Origin: Hyalangium gracile
GTDB taxonomy: Bacteria > Myxococcota > Myxococcia > Myxococcales > Myxococcaceae
DNA length: 64,000 nt
Reading direction: 5' to 3'
NCBI RefSeq assembly: GCF_020103725.1
Contig: NZ_JAHXBG010000024.1
Location: forward strand, 62,001-126,000
Positions 24,232 through 33,197 of this stretch are shown piece after piece. The notes under the pieces are model-generated. The model did not search any database and was not told the origin of the DNA. It saw only the letters and a list, made by a program, of their open reading frames with translations. Within the stretch, counting starts at the first letter, position 1. The number at the start of each line of letters is the position of its first letter. The position numbers were made by a program, and so were the translations under genes.

Positions 24232-24258
24232 CCTCCCGGAGGCAGTCCCTCCGGGAGG
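24232..24258 (-). terminator. Hairpin between two minus-strand genes
   Basis: CCTCCCGGAGG and CCTCCGGGAGG form an 11-bp stem with a 5-nt loop between the VCBS/HYR gene (stop at 24271) and the CsgG-like gene (start 24195). No U-run follows. It may end transcription of the VCBS/HYR gene or stabilise a transcript; it also contains AGGAGG-like sequence. Confidence 0.45.
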
Positions 24259-24270
24259 AGTCCGGGTTCA

Positions 24271-26511
24271 TCACGGCAGGGAGAGGTCGAGGCTCACCCG
24301 GACGCCGAACTGGCACGAGGCCGAGTTGCCCGAGCCGTCCTTGGCGGTGCACGTGACGGGCGTCAGGCCCGGGATGAAGAGGGAGCCGGGCGGGTGGCTG
24401 CAGGTGACCTGCGCCGGGCCGCACGTGTCGCTGGCCGACACGTGGAAGTCGACGGCGATGCTGATCTGTCCGAGGCTGATGGAGGCATCCACGGAGATGG
24501 GGCAGCTGATGACCGGCGGCGTGGTGTCGCCGCGCACCGTGACGTTGAAGGCGCAGGAGGCGGTGTTCTCCGAGCCGTCCGTCGCGGAGCACGTGACGGC
24601 CGTCTGGCCCACGGGGAAGGTGGCGCCCGAGTCATGCGAGCAGGTGACGGGGGCCTCGCCGCAGTTGTCCGCCGCCGACGCCTGGAAGTAGACCGCCGTG
24701 CCGTTCGGAGAGCAGCTCTCGATCGTCTGCGAGGCGGAGCAGCTCACGGTGGGCTTCGTGGTGTCCACCACGGTGACGGCGCCCACGCACTGCGCGCTGT
24801 CCTCGCCGTCGTTGGCCGTCAACGTGACGTAGTGGCTGCCCAGGCCGAAGGGCCCGGCGGGCGACTCGGAGACGGAGAGCGGACCGGGCTGGCCGTCCGG
24901 ATCATGGCTGCCGTTGTTCACGCTGGCGCTGGCCTGGCACTGGGCGTCGGCGCTGACGGTGATGTTCTGGCAGATGGCCACGGGCGGCTCGTTCTCCGGG
25001 GGCGGGGGAGGGGGCGAGCACGAGAAGTCACCCGCGACGTTGGAGCGGAAGGTGTTGAGCCGAGGCTTCTGCCAGTGGCTCACCGGGTGGGCGGGGATGC
25101 TGCCGTCCTCGTTCACGTTGGTGACGGAGTAGGCGTGCTGGTTCCAGATGCGGCGCGTGTGAGCCCAGCCCTCCTGCGTGTCGTGGTACACGCGGATGCC
25201 GTGGTACGGCGGGTAGGCCAGATCGTTGGTCGCCACGATCAGATCCGCCGCGAAGTCTCCGTCCACGTCCGCGATGACCGGGTTCTCGTGCGTGGTGCCC
25301 GAGCTGTGCCGCGTCTGGAAGCGCACCGCGCCCGTGGCGCCGTTGTAGATGCGCAGCGACACCTCGTCCGCGAACACCAGCTCCATGTTCCCGTCGTCCT
25401 CGAAGTCGAACGCGGTGGCGCCGGACTTGCCGGAACTCCAGTCCTGGATGGGGCTGCTCCACTTCACGCTGCCGTCGCTCTCCAGCACGCTGAAGGCGTT
25501 GTCGCCCACCACGCCGATCTCCGGCAGGCCGTCATGGTCCACATCCGCCAGGGTGGGGCCGCCGCCACAGCCGTTCGAGCAGCCACCCGGGATGTCCTTG
25601 GTCCACAGCAGCGCGCAGTTGTCATCGAGCAGGCTCACCTTGCCGTGGCCGGCCACGACGATCTCGCCCTTGGTGTCGCCGTCGAAGTTGCCCACCGCCG
25701 ACAGGCCCGACTCGATGGTCGTGTTGGCGCACTTCAGGCTGCCATCGGCCCTGTACACCGAGCGGCCGTTGATGACTTCCTGCGTGCCGTCGCCGTCGAT
25801 GTCGGCCGCGAACGACACCGGGCCCGTGTACTGCGCGCCGCCCATCCCGTCCGTGCCCACCCACTTCAGCGCCCCCGTGTTGCTGTACACGCGGTTGCCG
25901 TCGAGGATCTCCACCGTGCCGTCGCCGTCCAGATCCGCCAGCGAGGGGCCGCCCCACTCGTTGTAGTCGAACGCGTCCTCGGCCGATCGGAACTTGAAGG
26001 TGCCGTCGTTCTCGTAGCAGATGATGCCGCGCCCGTTGGACGGGATGCCGCAGATCTCCACCTTCCCATCGCCGTCGATGTCTCCCAGCGCGATGCTCGC
26101 GGCGGCCTTGATGCGGTGGGCCGGATCCGTCACCGCCCACAGGTCGCGCCCGTCATCGCCGCTGATGGCGCGCAGCACGCCCTCCCTCCAGTCCACGTCA
26201 TCCTCGGGCACGTCCCGGAAGGAGCTGAAGATGACGTCGGGGGTGCCGTCCTGGTTCACGTCGGCCACCGCTGGCGTCATCATCACCTGGTTGAACTCGG
26301 GCAGGGTGGAGCTGCCGGTCCATGCCCACTGCAGCGCGGGCTCGAAGTGAGGGACGAAGGGGGGGCGGTCCTCGCACTCCTCCTGGAGGTTCCGCGCCGC
26401 TCGCGCCTTCGCCGCGTCCTCCGCGCTCGTGGTGTCGCACGCGCCGCCGAAGGCCAGCGCTGCCAGCGCCGCGACGAGCCGCTTCTTGTGGATGCCACGT
26501 CCGTACGCCAT
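24271..26511 (-). CDS. Secreted VCBS/FG-GAP repeat protein with HYR-like modules
   Basis: The 746-residue product has an exported N-terminus (AALAALAFGGACD, a weak lipobox). Residues about 50-460 carry calcium-binding-like FG-GAP/VCBS repeats such as ADVNQDGTPDVIF, GDIDGDGKVEIC, ADLDGDGTVEIL and AADIDGDGTQEV, forming a beta-propeller. A Pro-rich hinge (SPPPPPPENEPP) leads to three HYR/Ig-like modules rich in Cys, with TVVDTTKPTVSCSAS and DTTPPVISCP. It is a paralogue of the N-terminal half of the protein at 39297 (for example WTGSSTLPEFNQVMMTP against WTGSTVLPNHKQVMMTP). The role is likely adhesion or matrix. Confidence 0.85.
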   Translation of the reverse strand: MAYGRGIHKKRLVAALAALAFGGACDTTSAEDAAKARAARNLQEECEDRPPFVPHFEPALQWAWTGSSTLPEFNQVMMTPAVADVNQDGTPDVIFSSFRDVPEDDVDWREGVLRAISGDDGRDLWAVTDPAHRIKAAASIALGDIDGDGKVEICGIPSNGRGIICYENDGTFKFRSAEDAFDYNEWGGPSLADLDGDGTVEILDGNRVYSNTGALKWVGTDGMGGAQYTGPVSFAADIDGDGTQEVINGRSVYRADGSLKCANTTIESGLSAVGNFDGDTKGEIVVAGHGKVSLLDDNCALLWTKDIPGGCSNGCGGGPTLADVDHDGLPEIGVVGDNAFSVLESDGSVKWSSPIQDWSSGKSGATAFDFEDDGNMELVFADEVSLRIYNGATGAVRFQTRHSSGTTHENPVIADVDGDFAADLIVATNDLAYPPYHGIRVYHDTQEGWAHTRRIWNQHAYSVTNVNEDGSIPAHPVSHWQKPRLNTFRSNVAGDFSCSPPPPPPENEPPVAICQNITVSADAQCQASASVNNGSHDPDGQPGPLSVSESPAGPFGLGSHYVTLTANDGEDSAQCVGAVTVVDTTKPTVSCSASQTIESCSPNGTAVYFQASAADNCGEAPVTCSHDSGATFPVGQTAVTCSATDGSENTASCAFNVTVRGDTTPPVISCPISVDASISLGQISIAVDFHVSASDTCGPAQVTCSHPPGSLFIPGLTPVTCTAKDGSGNSASCQFGVRVSLDLSLP

Positions 26512-26687
26512 GTCGCATCTCCTCCGCTCTGGGGGTGAGCCCGCAGACCCGACTCGGACTGATTTGCGTCAGACCGTTTTTTCGGGATCTCCGTGGAGGA
26601 AGGTGTCCGCGTACTTCAAGAGCCCGGCAATTTTCCCCGCTGCGCGCCGTGGATGCCGCCAGTGTATGGAGGTTGCCTCCACGCACG

Positions 26688-26706
26688 GCGTGACCAGCCG
26701 TCACGC
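26688..26706 (-). terminator. Hairpin after the HAD-IG nucleotidase gene
   Basis: GCGTGAC-CAGCC-GTCACGC is a perfect 7-bp stem with a 5-nt loop starting 21 bases after the stop at 26727. No U-run. The next 180 bases up to 26512 hold the promoter region of the VCBS gene; I see no gene there. Confidence 0.4.
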
Positions 26707-26726
26707 TCGCCGAGGTGCTCGGGTCG

Positions 26727-28436
26727 TCACTCCTTGCCCGAGCCCTTCGGCGGGCCCTCGCTGCCCAGCGGCGACAGCTTTCCGGACAGCGCGCCGGCCT
26801 GCTCGTGCGGCATCAAGTCCCTGGGCGAGCGGTAGTACTGCATCGGCGAGTAGTGCAGGAAGTTCGACACGCGGCTGGTGTACAGGCACGCGTACTGCTC
26901 CACCTGGTACCCGAAGCGGCTGTTCTCGTTGCCTTCCTTGAACAGCAGCCCCCAGTACGGGTTGAAGCCTTCCTCCACGTCCCGCTCCAGCGTGTCGGCG
27001 ATCCCCATCGACTCCTTCAGCGCGCGGCGCACCACGTCCAGCTCCGACTTCAGCTGCCGCCGCGCCTCCTCCTCGCGCGCTCGCTCCTCCGGGCTCAGCG
27101 TGTCGCGCTCCAGCCGCCGCTCCAGCGTATTGAGCGCCGTCTTGATGGCGTTCACCTCGTCATCCAGCCGCGCCCGGGTGATCTCGATCTCCGACAGCCG
27201 GGAGATCTCCTCCCGCCGCGCGTCGGTGTAGGTGATCTCGTCCTCGATCTCCTGGACGATCATGCACGTGCGCCACAGCGAGGACTTCTTCGACTTGAGG
27301 ATGTCGCCGTAGATGTGATCGCCCACGTAGAGGATGTTCTCGCCCCGGTGGCCGGTGAGCTCCTCGAACTGCGCCAGGTTGCCGCCCGAGTACACCTTGC
27401 CGCGCTCCAGCGTCTTCGCCTCGCCCACCACGCGCCCTTCCTCGGTGGAGCTGTCCAGCTCCAGGAACGGCCGCTGCTCGCCGAAGAAGCCCGGCTTGCC
27501 CGCCGCCGTGACGACGAAGTCGAAGTAGTTGCGCCAGCTCGGGTACTCCGGCAGCTGCCCGTCCAGCAGGTAGCTCATCACCGCCTTCGTGTAGTCCCAC
27601 GCCGAGTTCGTCAGCAGGAACAGCCGCTTGCCCCCCGAGCGCAGCTTGTGCAGCGTGGGCCCCAGCTCCGGATCCTGGAAGATGTAGCGGGACAGATCCT
27701 TGCGCACCTCGCGCTTGAGCGAGTTGTCCCGGTGCACCGTGTCGATCGCCTCGCGGATGTTGTCGTACAGCTTGCCGTAGTCCACCCGCTCGCCCAGCGA
27801 CTCCAGCAGCTCGATGATGCCGGCGAACAGGCACGTCTCCGGCAGCGCGAACAGCGTGTCGTTCCACGCGAACCGCGGATCCTTGGGGCGCACCAGCTTG
27901 TGGCGGTACAGCTCCCGGCGCACCTCCGTCTTGAGCGGCCGCAGCCCGTGCCACCCGCGCCCCACGTGCCCGAAGCGGTCCATCTTCAGGATGTTGCCGT
28001 GCAGGCGGTCCACCGCCAGCCCGCGCATCACGAAGTGGTGATCGTAGAGCAGGTGGCCGATGACCGGGTTGTAGCCGTACTGGCCCACCAGCCTCGCCAG
28101 CGTCATGTCGAACGAGAGCTGCTCGAGCCGCCGCATGTGGTAGATGGCCAGCGTGTAGTCCATGTCGAAGCCGATCAGCTCCACCGTGGACATCCGCAGG
28201 TTGCGGTTGACGAACACGTCCCGCGCCCTGGGCGTATCCGGGCGCTCGCGGGGGGCGCTGAGCAGGCGGGAGAGCTCGCCGTTTGTCAGGAGCTCCTGGG
28301 CGCGGCGGGCCGCTTCTTCGGCGCGGGCTCGGTTCAGCGAGGAGCGGAAGCTGCCGTGGAGGAGATCCTCCGGCGTGGGTCCGCCGGGGATGGGGGCGTT
28401 CGGGGGTACAGTGGGTGCCAAGCGATCCAGGGTCAT
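26727..28436 (-). CDS. HAD-IG family 5'-nucleotidase-like protein
   Basis: A 569-residue member of the HAD superfamily, 5'-nucleotidase (cN-II/HAD-IG) group. The catalytic DxDxT motif is visible as LIGFDMDYTLAIYHM. Motif II is FLLTNSAWDYTKAV, and the late acidic motif is YVGDHIYGDILKSKK. A long coiled-coil segment follows near residues 425-500 (EEISRLSEIEITRARLDD). The likely reaction is hydrolysis of nucleoside 5'-monophosphates in the cytoplasm. The start MTLDRLAPT at 28436 was chosen; its ribosome binding site is weak. It is divergent from the zinc-ribbon gene at 28519. Confidence 0.9.
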   Translation of the reverse strand: MTLDRLAPTVPPNAPIPGGPTPEDLLHGSFRSSLNRARAEEAARRAQELLTNGELSRLLSAPRERPDTPRARDVFVNRNLRMSTVELIGFDMDYTLAIYHMRRLEQLSFDMTLARLVGQYGYNPVIGHLLYDHHFVMRGLAVDRLHGNILKMDRFGHVGRGWHGLRPLKTEVRRELYRHKLVRPKDPRFAWNDTLFALPETCLFAGIIELLESLGERVDYGKLYDNIREAIDTVHRDNSLKREVRKDLSRYIFQDPELGPTLHKLRSGGKRLFLLTNSAWDYTKAVMSYLLDGQLPEYPSWRNYFDFVVTAAGKPGFFGEQRPFLELDSSTEEGRVVGEAKTLERGKVYSGGNLAQFEELTGHRGENILYVGDHIYGDILKSKKSSLWRTCMIVQEIEDEITYTDARREEISRLSEIEITRARLDDEVNAIKTALNTLERRLERDTLSPEERAREEEARRQLKSELDVVRRALKESMGIADTLERDVEEGFNPYWGLLFKEGNENSRFGYQVEQYACLYTSRVSNFLHYSPMQYYRSPRDLMPHEQAGALSGKLSPLGSEGPPKGSGKE

Positions 28437-28518
28437 AACACGCGCCCCGCGCCCGAGCACTCACACGGCGCGTCCTCCTTGCGGGTATCCGAGGGAGCGT
28501 GGCACGCTCCGGGGTGCG

Positions 28519-28815
28519 ATGCGGTCGCCAGCCAGACGCCAGCCCTCGGACGCCGAGATCCACGCGCGGCTGTCCGCCCGAATCGAAGCCCTGGAGGACC
28601 GGGTGCGTCGGCTGGAGTCGCACGTCCGTCGCGCCGTGTCCTCCGGCCAGGTCCGCTCCAAGGCCAGCACTCCAGCCAGGCAGGCACGCTCGCGGAAGCC
28701 TCGGCCGCGCTGCCCCGGCTGCACGCTGGAGCTGCCTCGCGGCCGGCGCGGTGAGACGTGCGTCTGGTGTGGCTTCCACTTCTCCGCCGTCCGACGACGG
28801 GCAGGCAAGGGATGA
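28519..28815 (+). CDS. Small coiled-coil/zinc-ribbon protein
   Basis: A 98-residue protein: an Arg-rich N-terminus, a coiled coil (IHARLSARIEALEDRVRRLE), a basic linker and a C-terminal zinc ribbon with CPGC and CVWC. Its stop overlaps the start of the pseudokinase gene (ATGA), which implies translational coupling and a shared role. It may act as an adaptor. No known family is recognised. Confidence 0.62.
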   Translation: MRSPARRQPSDAEIHARLSARIEALEDRVRRLESHVRRAVSSGQVRSKASTPARQARSRKPRPRCPGCTLELPRGRRGETCVWCGFHFSAVRRRAGKG

Positions 28816-31142
28816 CGGGCTCCAACTACCGGCTCACCGGGCAGATCGAGGCGGGAGACCTGGCGGAGCTCTACAAGGCCTCGCAGGATTCCGGCGACGA
28901 CGTGGTGGTGAAGCTGTTCCACGCCAAGACGTCGGACCCGGCCTACGCGCGCGCGCTGGCGGAGACGTCCCGGGTGCTCAACCCGCTGCCCCACCGGGGC
29001 ATCGTCCACTACGTGGACATCGGCTTCGTGAAGCAGCGGCTCGCCGTGGTCCGCGAGCACGTGGATGGCCACACGCTCGGCACCGCGCTCCAGCGGCTCC
29101 ACACCAAGGAGGTCCTCCTCCCGTCGGCGCTGGCGCTCTACCTCATCATCCAGCTGGCCGAGACGGTGCAGAAGGCGCACGACGCTGGAGTCATCCACGG
29201 CGCCATCACCCCCGGCAACCTGCTGCTGTCCCGCGAGGGGCTGCCGGGCATCTGCGACTTTGGCGCGCTCCGGGCGCTGATGGCGGTGCCGGAGCTCAAG
29301 CGCAGCTTCGCCACCCGGGGCCGCAGCGCCTACCGCGCCCCCGAGGTGGGCCGTGGGGATGAGCCGAGCGTCGTCTCGGACGTCTACTCCCTGGGCGCCA
29401 TCGCCTACGAGCTGCTCACGCTGCGCGAGGCCGTGGTCTCCGGCGGCGCCACCATCAGCACCCGCAGCGGAGGCCTGCCGCCCCCCAGCCGCCTGGACCG
29501 GCGCATCAACGCGCGGCTGGATCCCCTCATCCTGCGCGCGGTGGAGCCGCTGCCCAGCCGGCGCTACCGCTCGGCGGGGGACTTCGCCTCGGCGCTGCGC
29601 AACTTCTTCTCCGCCAGCGGCGGCATGCCCGGCCAGGAGGATCTGCGCCGCTTCGTCCGCGAGCTCGTGCCCAACGAGGTGAACCTGACCTCCCTGGGCC
29701 CCGTGCCGTTCTCCGAGTCCTTCCGGCTCACGCCCGTCACCGGGGCGGAGATCGCCGATGTGCGCGCCGAGCCCCTGGAGGCCTCGGTGGTGGCGCGTCC
29801 CTCGTTCAGCCGCTCGCTGCGCGAGGACGAGGCGATGGCGGAGACCACGGAGGCCGCCCCGGTCTTCGAGGAGTACAAGCCGGAGGACTGGGCACCGCGA
29901 GAGCCCACCCAGCTGGCCCCGCCCAAGGCCGAGCCCGTGCAGGAGCGCACCCGGCTGAGCCCGCCCCGGGACGAGCCCTCCGTGGAATACACCCCGGTCG
30001 ACGCGCCCGGCGCCGAGCCCGTGCAGGAGCGCACCCGGCTGAGCCCGCCTCGGGACGAGCCGACGATGGAGCGCACCCAGGCAGTTGCGCCTCGGGATGA
30101 GCCCGCCCTGGACGCCACCCCCGTCAACCCGCCCCGGTCCGAGCCGTACTCCTCGCTGGAGCCCACCCGCGCCGGGCAGCAGGCACCCGTGGACGAGGGC
30201 GAGCACACCGAGCGGAGCGCCGTCGGGCCGATGGAGCAGGGCTGGGAGGCTCCGCCGGGCGCGGCGCCGCCCAGGGCTCGCAAGCAGCTCGTCCCGCAGG
30301 GAGGCGTCAGCTCCGGCAGGGAGGGCACCCACGTCGGTCGCAACCCCCGGTTCAAGTGGGTGGAGGACTTCTCCGACGAGAAGACGCGCCTGGCGGACGA
30401 TCTCCAGGCCGAGTCTCCGCCGCCCGCCAAGGGCGGAACGAGCGCCCGGGCCGCGCTCCCGCCCGCGCCGCAGACATCTTCTCGCCCGCCGCCTTCGCTC
30501 GTACGCCCGCCGGCCGCGGAGGAGCCCCCTCAGCACGGCCACAAGGATCGGCCCGAGATCCCCATGCCGCCGCCCACGAGCGATGACATCGCCGCGGCGG
30601 GGGGAGGCAAGCGCCTCTTCACGGAGGAGCGCAACCTCCTGGCCCTGACGCGCCGGCGGCAGCGGGCCCTGGGAATGGCCGCCGCCATCGCGGTGGTGGG
30701 CCTCTTCGCATTCCTGCTCGCCGTGTGGCAGTTCGACGGGCCTCCGCCGCAGCAGCCGAAGGCAGCGGAGCCTCCGGAGGATCCCCGCGCGTCCGCCATC
30801 ACCGGCGCGGTGGAGCAGTACGGCACGCCCCGCCCCAAGCCCGAGTCTCCCAAGCCCGAGGCCAGCGCGCCGGGCGAGCGGGAGGAGGGGGTGGAGGCGC
30901 CCAAGCCGGATGCCAACTCCGCCTTCATCACCCTGAAGACCAACGTGCCGGCGCGCGTCTTCATCGATGGGGTGCTGCAGCGCAAGCGGACGCCGCTGGT
31001 GAAGTACCCGGTGAAGCCCGGCAACCGGAGCTTCGTGCTGGAGTCCATCGGGACGAAGGAGCAGGTTCCCTTCAACCTGCGCCTGGAGCGCGGCAAGCAC
31101 CACGTCGTCGAAGAGGTCTTCAAGTCCCCCCCGAGGCGCTAA
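28812..31142 (+). CDS. Membrane-anchored pseudokinase with PEGA domain
   Basis: The 776-residue protein has a Hanks-type kinase fold at about 8-275. The ATP-site Lys is present (VVVKLF, Lys 34) and so is CDFGAL (Asp 149). The catalytic HRD motif reads HGA (129-131) and the following Lys is Thr 133, so the catalytic Asp is missing. This suggests a pseudokinase that may bind but not transfer phosphate. Then come a long Pro/Glu-rich linker with repeats (about 370-600), one membrane segment near 618-640 (AAAIAVVGLFAFLLAV) and a C-terminal PEGA domain (ARVFIDGVLQRKRTPL). It is coupled to the zinc-ribbon gene and lies 3 bases before a response regulator. Confidence 0.85.
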   Translation: MTGSNYRLTGQIEAGDLAELYKASQDSGDDVVVKLFHAKTSDPAYARALAETSRVLNPLPHRGIVHYVDIGFVKQRLAVVREHVDGHTLGTALQRLHTKEVLLPSALALYLIIQLAETVQKAHDAGVIHGAITPGNLLLSREGLPGICDFGALRALMAVPELKRSFATRGRSAYRAPEVGRGDEPSVVSDVYSLGAIAYELLTLREAVVSGGATISTRSGGLPPPSRLDRRINARLDPLILRAVEPLPSRRYRSAGDFASALRNFFSASGGMPGQEDLRRFVRELVPNEVNLTSLGPVPFSESFRLTPVTGAEIADVRAEPLEASVVARPSFSRSLREDEAMAETTEAAPVFEEYKPEDWAPREPTQLAPPKAEPVQERTRLSPPRDEPSVEYTPVDAPGAEPVQERTRLSPPRDEPTMERTQAVAPRDEPALDATPVNPPRSEPYSSLEPTRAGQQAPVDEGEHTERSAVGPMEQGWEAPPGAAPPRARKQLVPQGGVSSGREGTHVGRNPRFKWVEDFSDEKTRLADDLQAESPPPAKGGTSARAALPPAPQTSSRPPPSLVRPPAAEEPPQHGHKDRPEIPMPPPTSDDIAAAGGGKRLFTEERNLLALTRRRQRALGMAAAIAVVGLFAFLLAVWQFDGPPPQQPKAAEPPEDPRASAITGAVEQYGTPRPKPESPKPEASAPGEREEGVEAPKPDANSAFITLKTNVPARVFIDGVLQRKRTPLVKYPVKPGNRSFVLESIGTKEQVPFNLRLERGKHHVVEEVFKSPPRR
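29931..30061. repeat. In-frame 84-nt repeat in the pseudokinase linker
   Basis: Two copies start at 29931 and 30015 and encode EPVQERTRLSPPRDEP nearly identically. Further degenerate copies follow to about 30170. They form part of the extended Pro/Glu linker. Confidence 0.7.
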
Positions 31143-31145
31143 AGC

Positions 31146-31802
31146 ATGGAGCGGACCCGCGTCTACGTCGTCGAGGATCAACCCCAGCTGCTCAAGAACC
31201 TGGTGAAGGTGCTGGGGACGTTTCCGGAGCTGGAGGTGGTGGGCACCTCGCAGGATGGCGAGGAGGCCGTGGAGGACATCCTCCGGGTGCGGCCCCAGCT
31301 CGTCCTGCTGGATCTGGAGCTGCCCGGCATCAACGGCATCCAGGTGACGCAGCGGGTGAAGCGCCGGGCCCCCGAGGTGGAGATCCTCATCCTCACCTCG
31401 TTCGAGGATGAACAGAAGGTGTACGAGGCCATCCAGGCGGGGGCCTCGGGCTACCTGGTGAAGCGGGTGGGGCCGGAGAAGATCCGCTCCGGCATCCAGG
31501 AGGTGATGGAGGGCGGCACGGTGCTCGAGCCCATCATCGCCCGCAGGTTCTGGAACTACTTCCAGTCCATTCAGGCGAAACCGCCGGACAAGAAGGACAA
31601 CCCCTGGGGGCTCACCCCTACCGAGTACGAGGTGCTGCGCTACGTGGCCAAGGGGCTGTCCAACGCCGAGGTGGGGCAGGTGATGACGATGGAGCGGCGC
31701 ACGGTGCGCACCCACCTGTCCCATATCTATCGGAAGATGGGCGTCAACTCGCACGTGGAGGCCGTAGTGTTGGCCCTGCGCGCGGGCATCGTGGAGCTGT
31801 AG
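31146..31802 (+). CDS. Response regulator, receiver plus LuxR-type HTH (NarL/FixJ family)
   Basis: A 218-residue regulator. The receiver domain has VVEDQ, the phosphoacceptor Asp in LVLLDLELPG, LTSF and LVKRV with the conserved Lys. The C-terminal LuxR helix-turn-helix reads LTPTEYEVLRYVAKGLSNAEVGQVM and TVRTHLSHIYRKMGV. It sits 3 bases after the pseudokinase and probably shares its transcript. No histidine kinase lies beside it, so it may take its signal from a distant kinase or from the pseudokinase complex (inference). Confidence 0.92.
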   Translation: MERTRVYVVEDQPQLLKNLVKVLGTFPELEVVGTSQDGEEAVEDILRVRPQLVLLDLELPGINGIQVTQRVKRRAPEVEILILTSFEDEQKVYEAIQAGASGYLVKRVGPEKIRSGIQEVMEGGTVLEPIIARRFWNYFQSIQAKPPDKKDNPWGLTPTEYEVLRYVAKGLSNAEVGQVMTMERRTVRTHLSHIYRKMGVNSHVEAVVLALRAGIVEL

Positions 31803-31835
31803 CGAAGCCGCTCCCCTCCTTATATAGGGGGGATC

Positions 31836-33170
31836 ATGCCCAAGGCTCCTCCGCGTCCCCCAGCTCCCAAGGCGGATCCCGCTCTCCAGTCCCTGCTCGA
31901 GGTCTACGAGGCCACGCTGTCCAACGGCCTGCGCGTGCGGCTGCTGCCCAACCGGCAGACCCCCGTGGTGAGCCTCTACACCTTCTTCCAGGTCGGCTCG
32001 CGCAACGAGCGCCCCGGCATCACCGGCATCAGCCACCTGTTCGAGCACATGATGTTCAACGGGGCCAAGAAGTACGGCCCCAAGGAGTTCGACCGGGTGC
32101 TCGAGTCGAACGGCGGCCGCTCCAACGCGTACACCTCCAATGACATGACGGTGTACTACGACGACTTCTCCTCGGACGCGCTGGAGACGGTGCTGGATCT
32201 GGAGTCGGACCGGATGCGCTCGCTGCGCATCTCGGACGCCACGCTGGCCAGCGAGCGCGAGGTGGTGAAGGAGGAGCGCCGCGTCCGCGTGGACAACGAG
32301 ATCACCGGCATGCTGGACGAGGAGCTGGGCACGCTCGTCTACAAGGCCCACCCGTACCGCTGGCCCGTCATCGGCTGGATGGCCGACATCGAGAACATCT
32401 CCCGCCACGACTGCGAGGACTACTTCCGCACGTACTACGCGCCCAACAACGCGGTGCTGTACGTGTCCGGTGACATCGATCCGAAGAAGACGCTGGCGCT
32501 CATCCGCCGCTACTACGGGGACATCCCCAAGGGCCCCAAGCCGCTGCCGGTGATCGACGCCGAGCCGTCCCAGAAGGGCGAGCGGCGCGCCGCGCTCCGC
32601 CACCCGGCGCAGTCACCCTCGCTGATGCTCGGCTTCCGCGGCCCGCGCGCCACCGAGCAGGACACCCTGGTGCTGGACGTCATCCAGTACGCGCTGAACA
32701 AGGGGGAGGGGAGCCGGCTGGTGAAGGGGCTCGTCTACGAGCAGCAGATCGCCGTGTCCGTGATGTTCGACTGGGGCTGGCGCATCGATCCGGGCACGCT
32801 CGTGTTCTACCTGGAGCTCAAGCCGGACTCGGATCCCCAGAAGGCCGAGGCCGCCCTCTACGCCGAGCTGGAGAAGGTGGCGCGAGACGGCCTCACCGAG
32901 CGCGAGCTGCAGAAGGCCAAGAACAACCTGCGCGCCGATCAGCTCCGCGAGCTGGGCACCAACAGCGGCCGCGCCCACGCGGTGGGCCACTACGAGGCGC
33001 TGCTGGGCTCGTGGCGCGAGCTGCTCACCCTGCCTGACCGCTACGCCTCCATCACCAACGAGCAGGTGAAGGCCACCGCGGCCAGGTACTTCGCGCCCGA
33101 GCGGCGCTCCGTGGTGACGCTGCTCCCCGAGTCCGAGCCCCAGTCCGAGTCCGACACCGCCGCCGCCTGA
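31836..33170 (+). CDS. M16-family zinc metallopeptidase, catalytic subunit
   Basis: A 444-residue peptidase of the M16B type. The inverted zinc motif HLFEH (67-71) is present, and the distal zinc ligand Glu 147 lies 76 residues later in VVKEERR, the spacing known for M16. The N-terminal core domain is TLSNGLRVRLLPN and onwards, and the second half is the usual inactive repeat. No signal peptide is seen. It pairs with a second, non-catalytic M16 subunit 27 bases downstream; such pairs form heterodimers. Confidence 0.92.
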   Translation: MPKAPPRPPAPKADPALQSLLEVYEATLSNGLRVRLLPNRQTPVVSLYTFFQVGSRNERPGITGISHLFEHMMFNGAKKYGPKEFDRVLESNGGRSNAYTSNDMTVYYDDFSSDALETVLDLESDRMRSLRISDATLASEREVVKEERRVRVDNEITGMLDEELGTLVYKAHPYRWPVIGWMADIENISRHDCEDYFRTYYAPNNAVLYVSGDIDPKKTLALIRRYYGDIPKGPKPLPVIDAEPSQKGERRAALRHPAQSPSLMLGFRGPRATEQDTLVLDVIQYALNKGEGSRLVKGLVYEQQIAVSVMFDWGWRIDPGTLVFYLELKPDSDPQKAEAALYAELEKVARDGLTERELQKAKNNLRADQLRELGTNSGRAHAVGHYEALLGSWRELLTLPDRYASITNEQVKATAARYFAPERRSVVTLLPESEPQSESDTAAA

Positions 33171-33197
33171 GCAGCCCTGAGCTTCCAAGGAAACCCG

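Noticed and set aside
31803-31835. TATATA with flanking C and G runs before the M16 gene, considered as operator or terminator
   Set aside because: The inverted repeat is imperfect and short; the spot may simply be a spacer with a ribosome binding region.
28461-32603. A 1380-codon open frame on the minus strand
   Set aside because: It lies opposite the clearly coding pseudokinase, response regulator and M16 genes. Its composition (His, Arg, Gly, Leu rich) is that of a high-G+C shadow frame, without domains.
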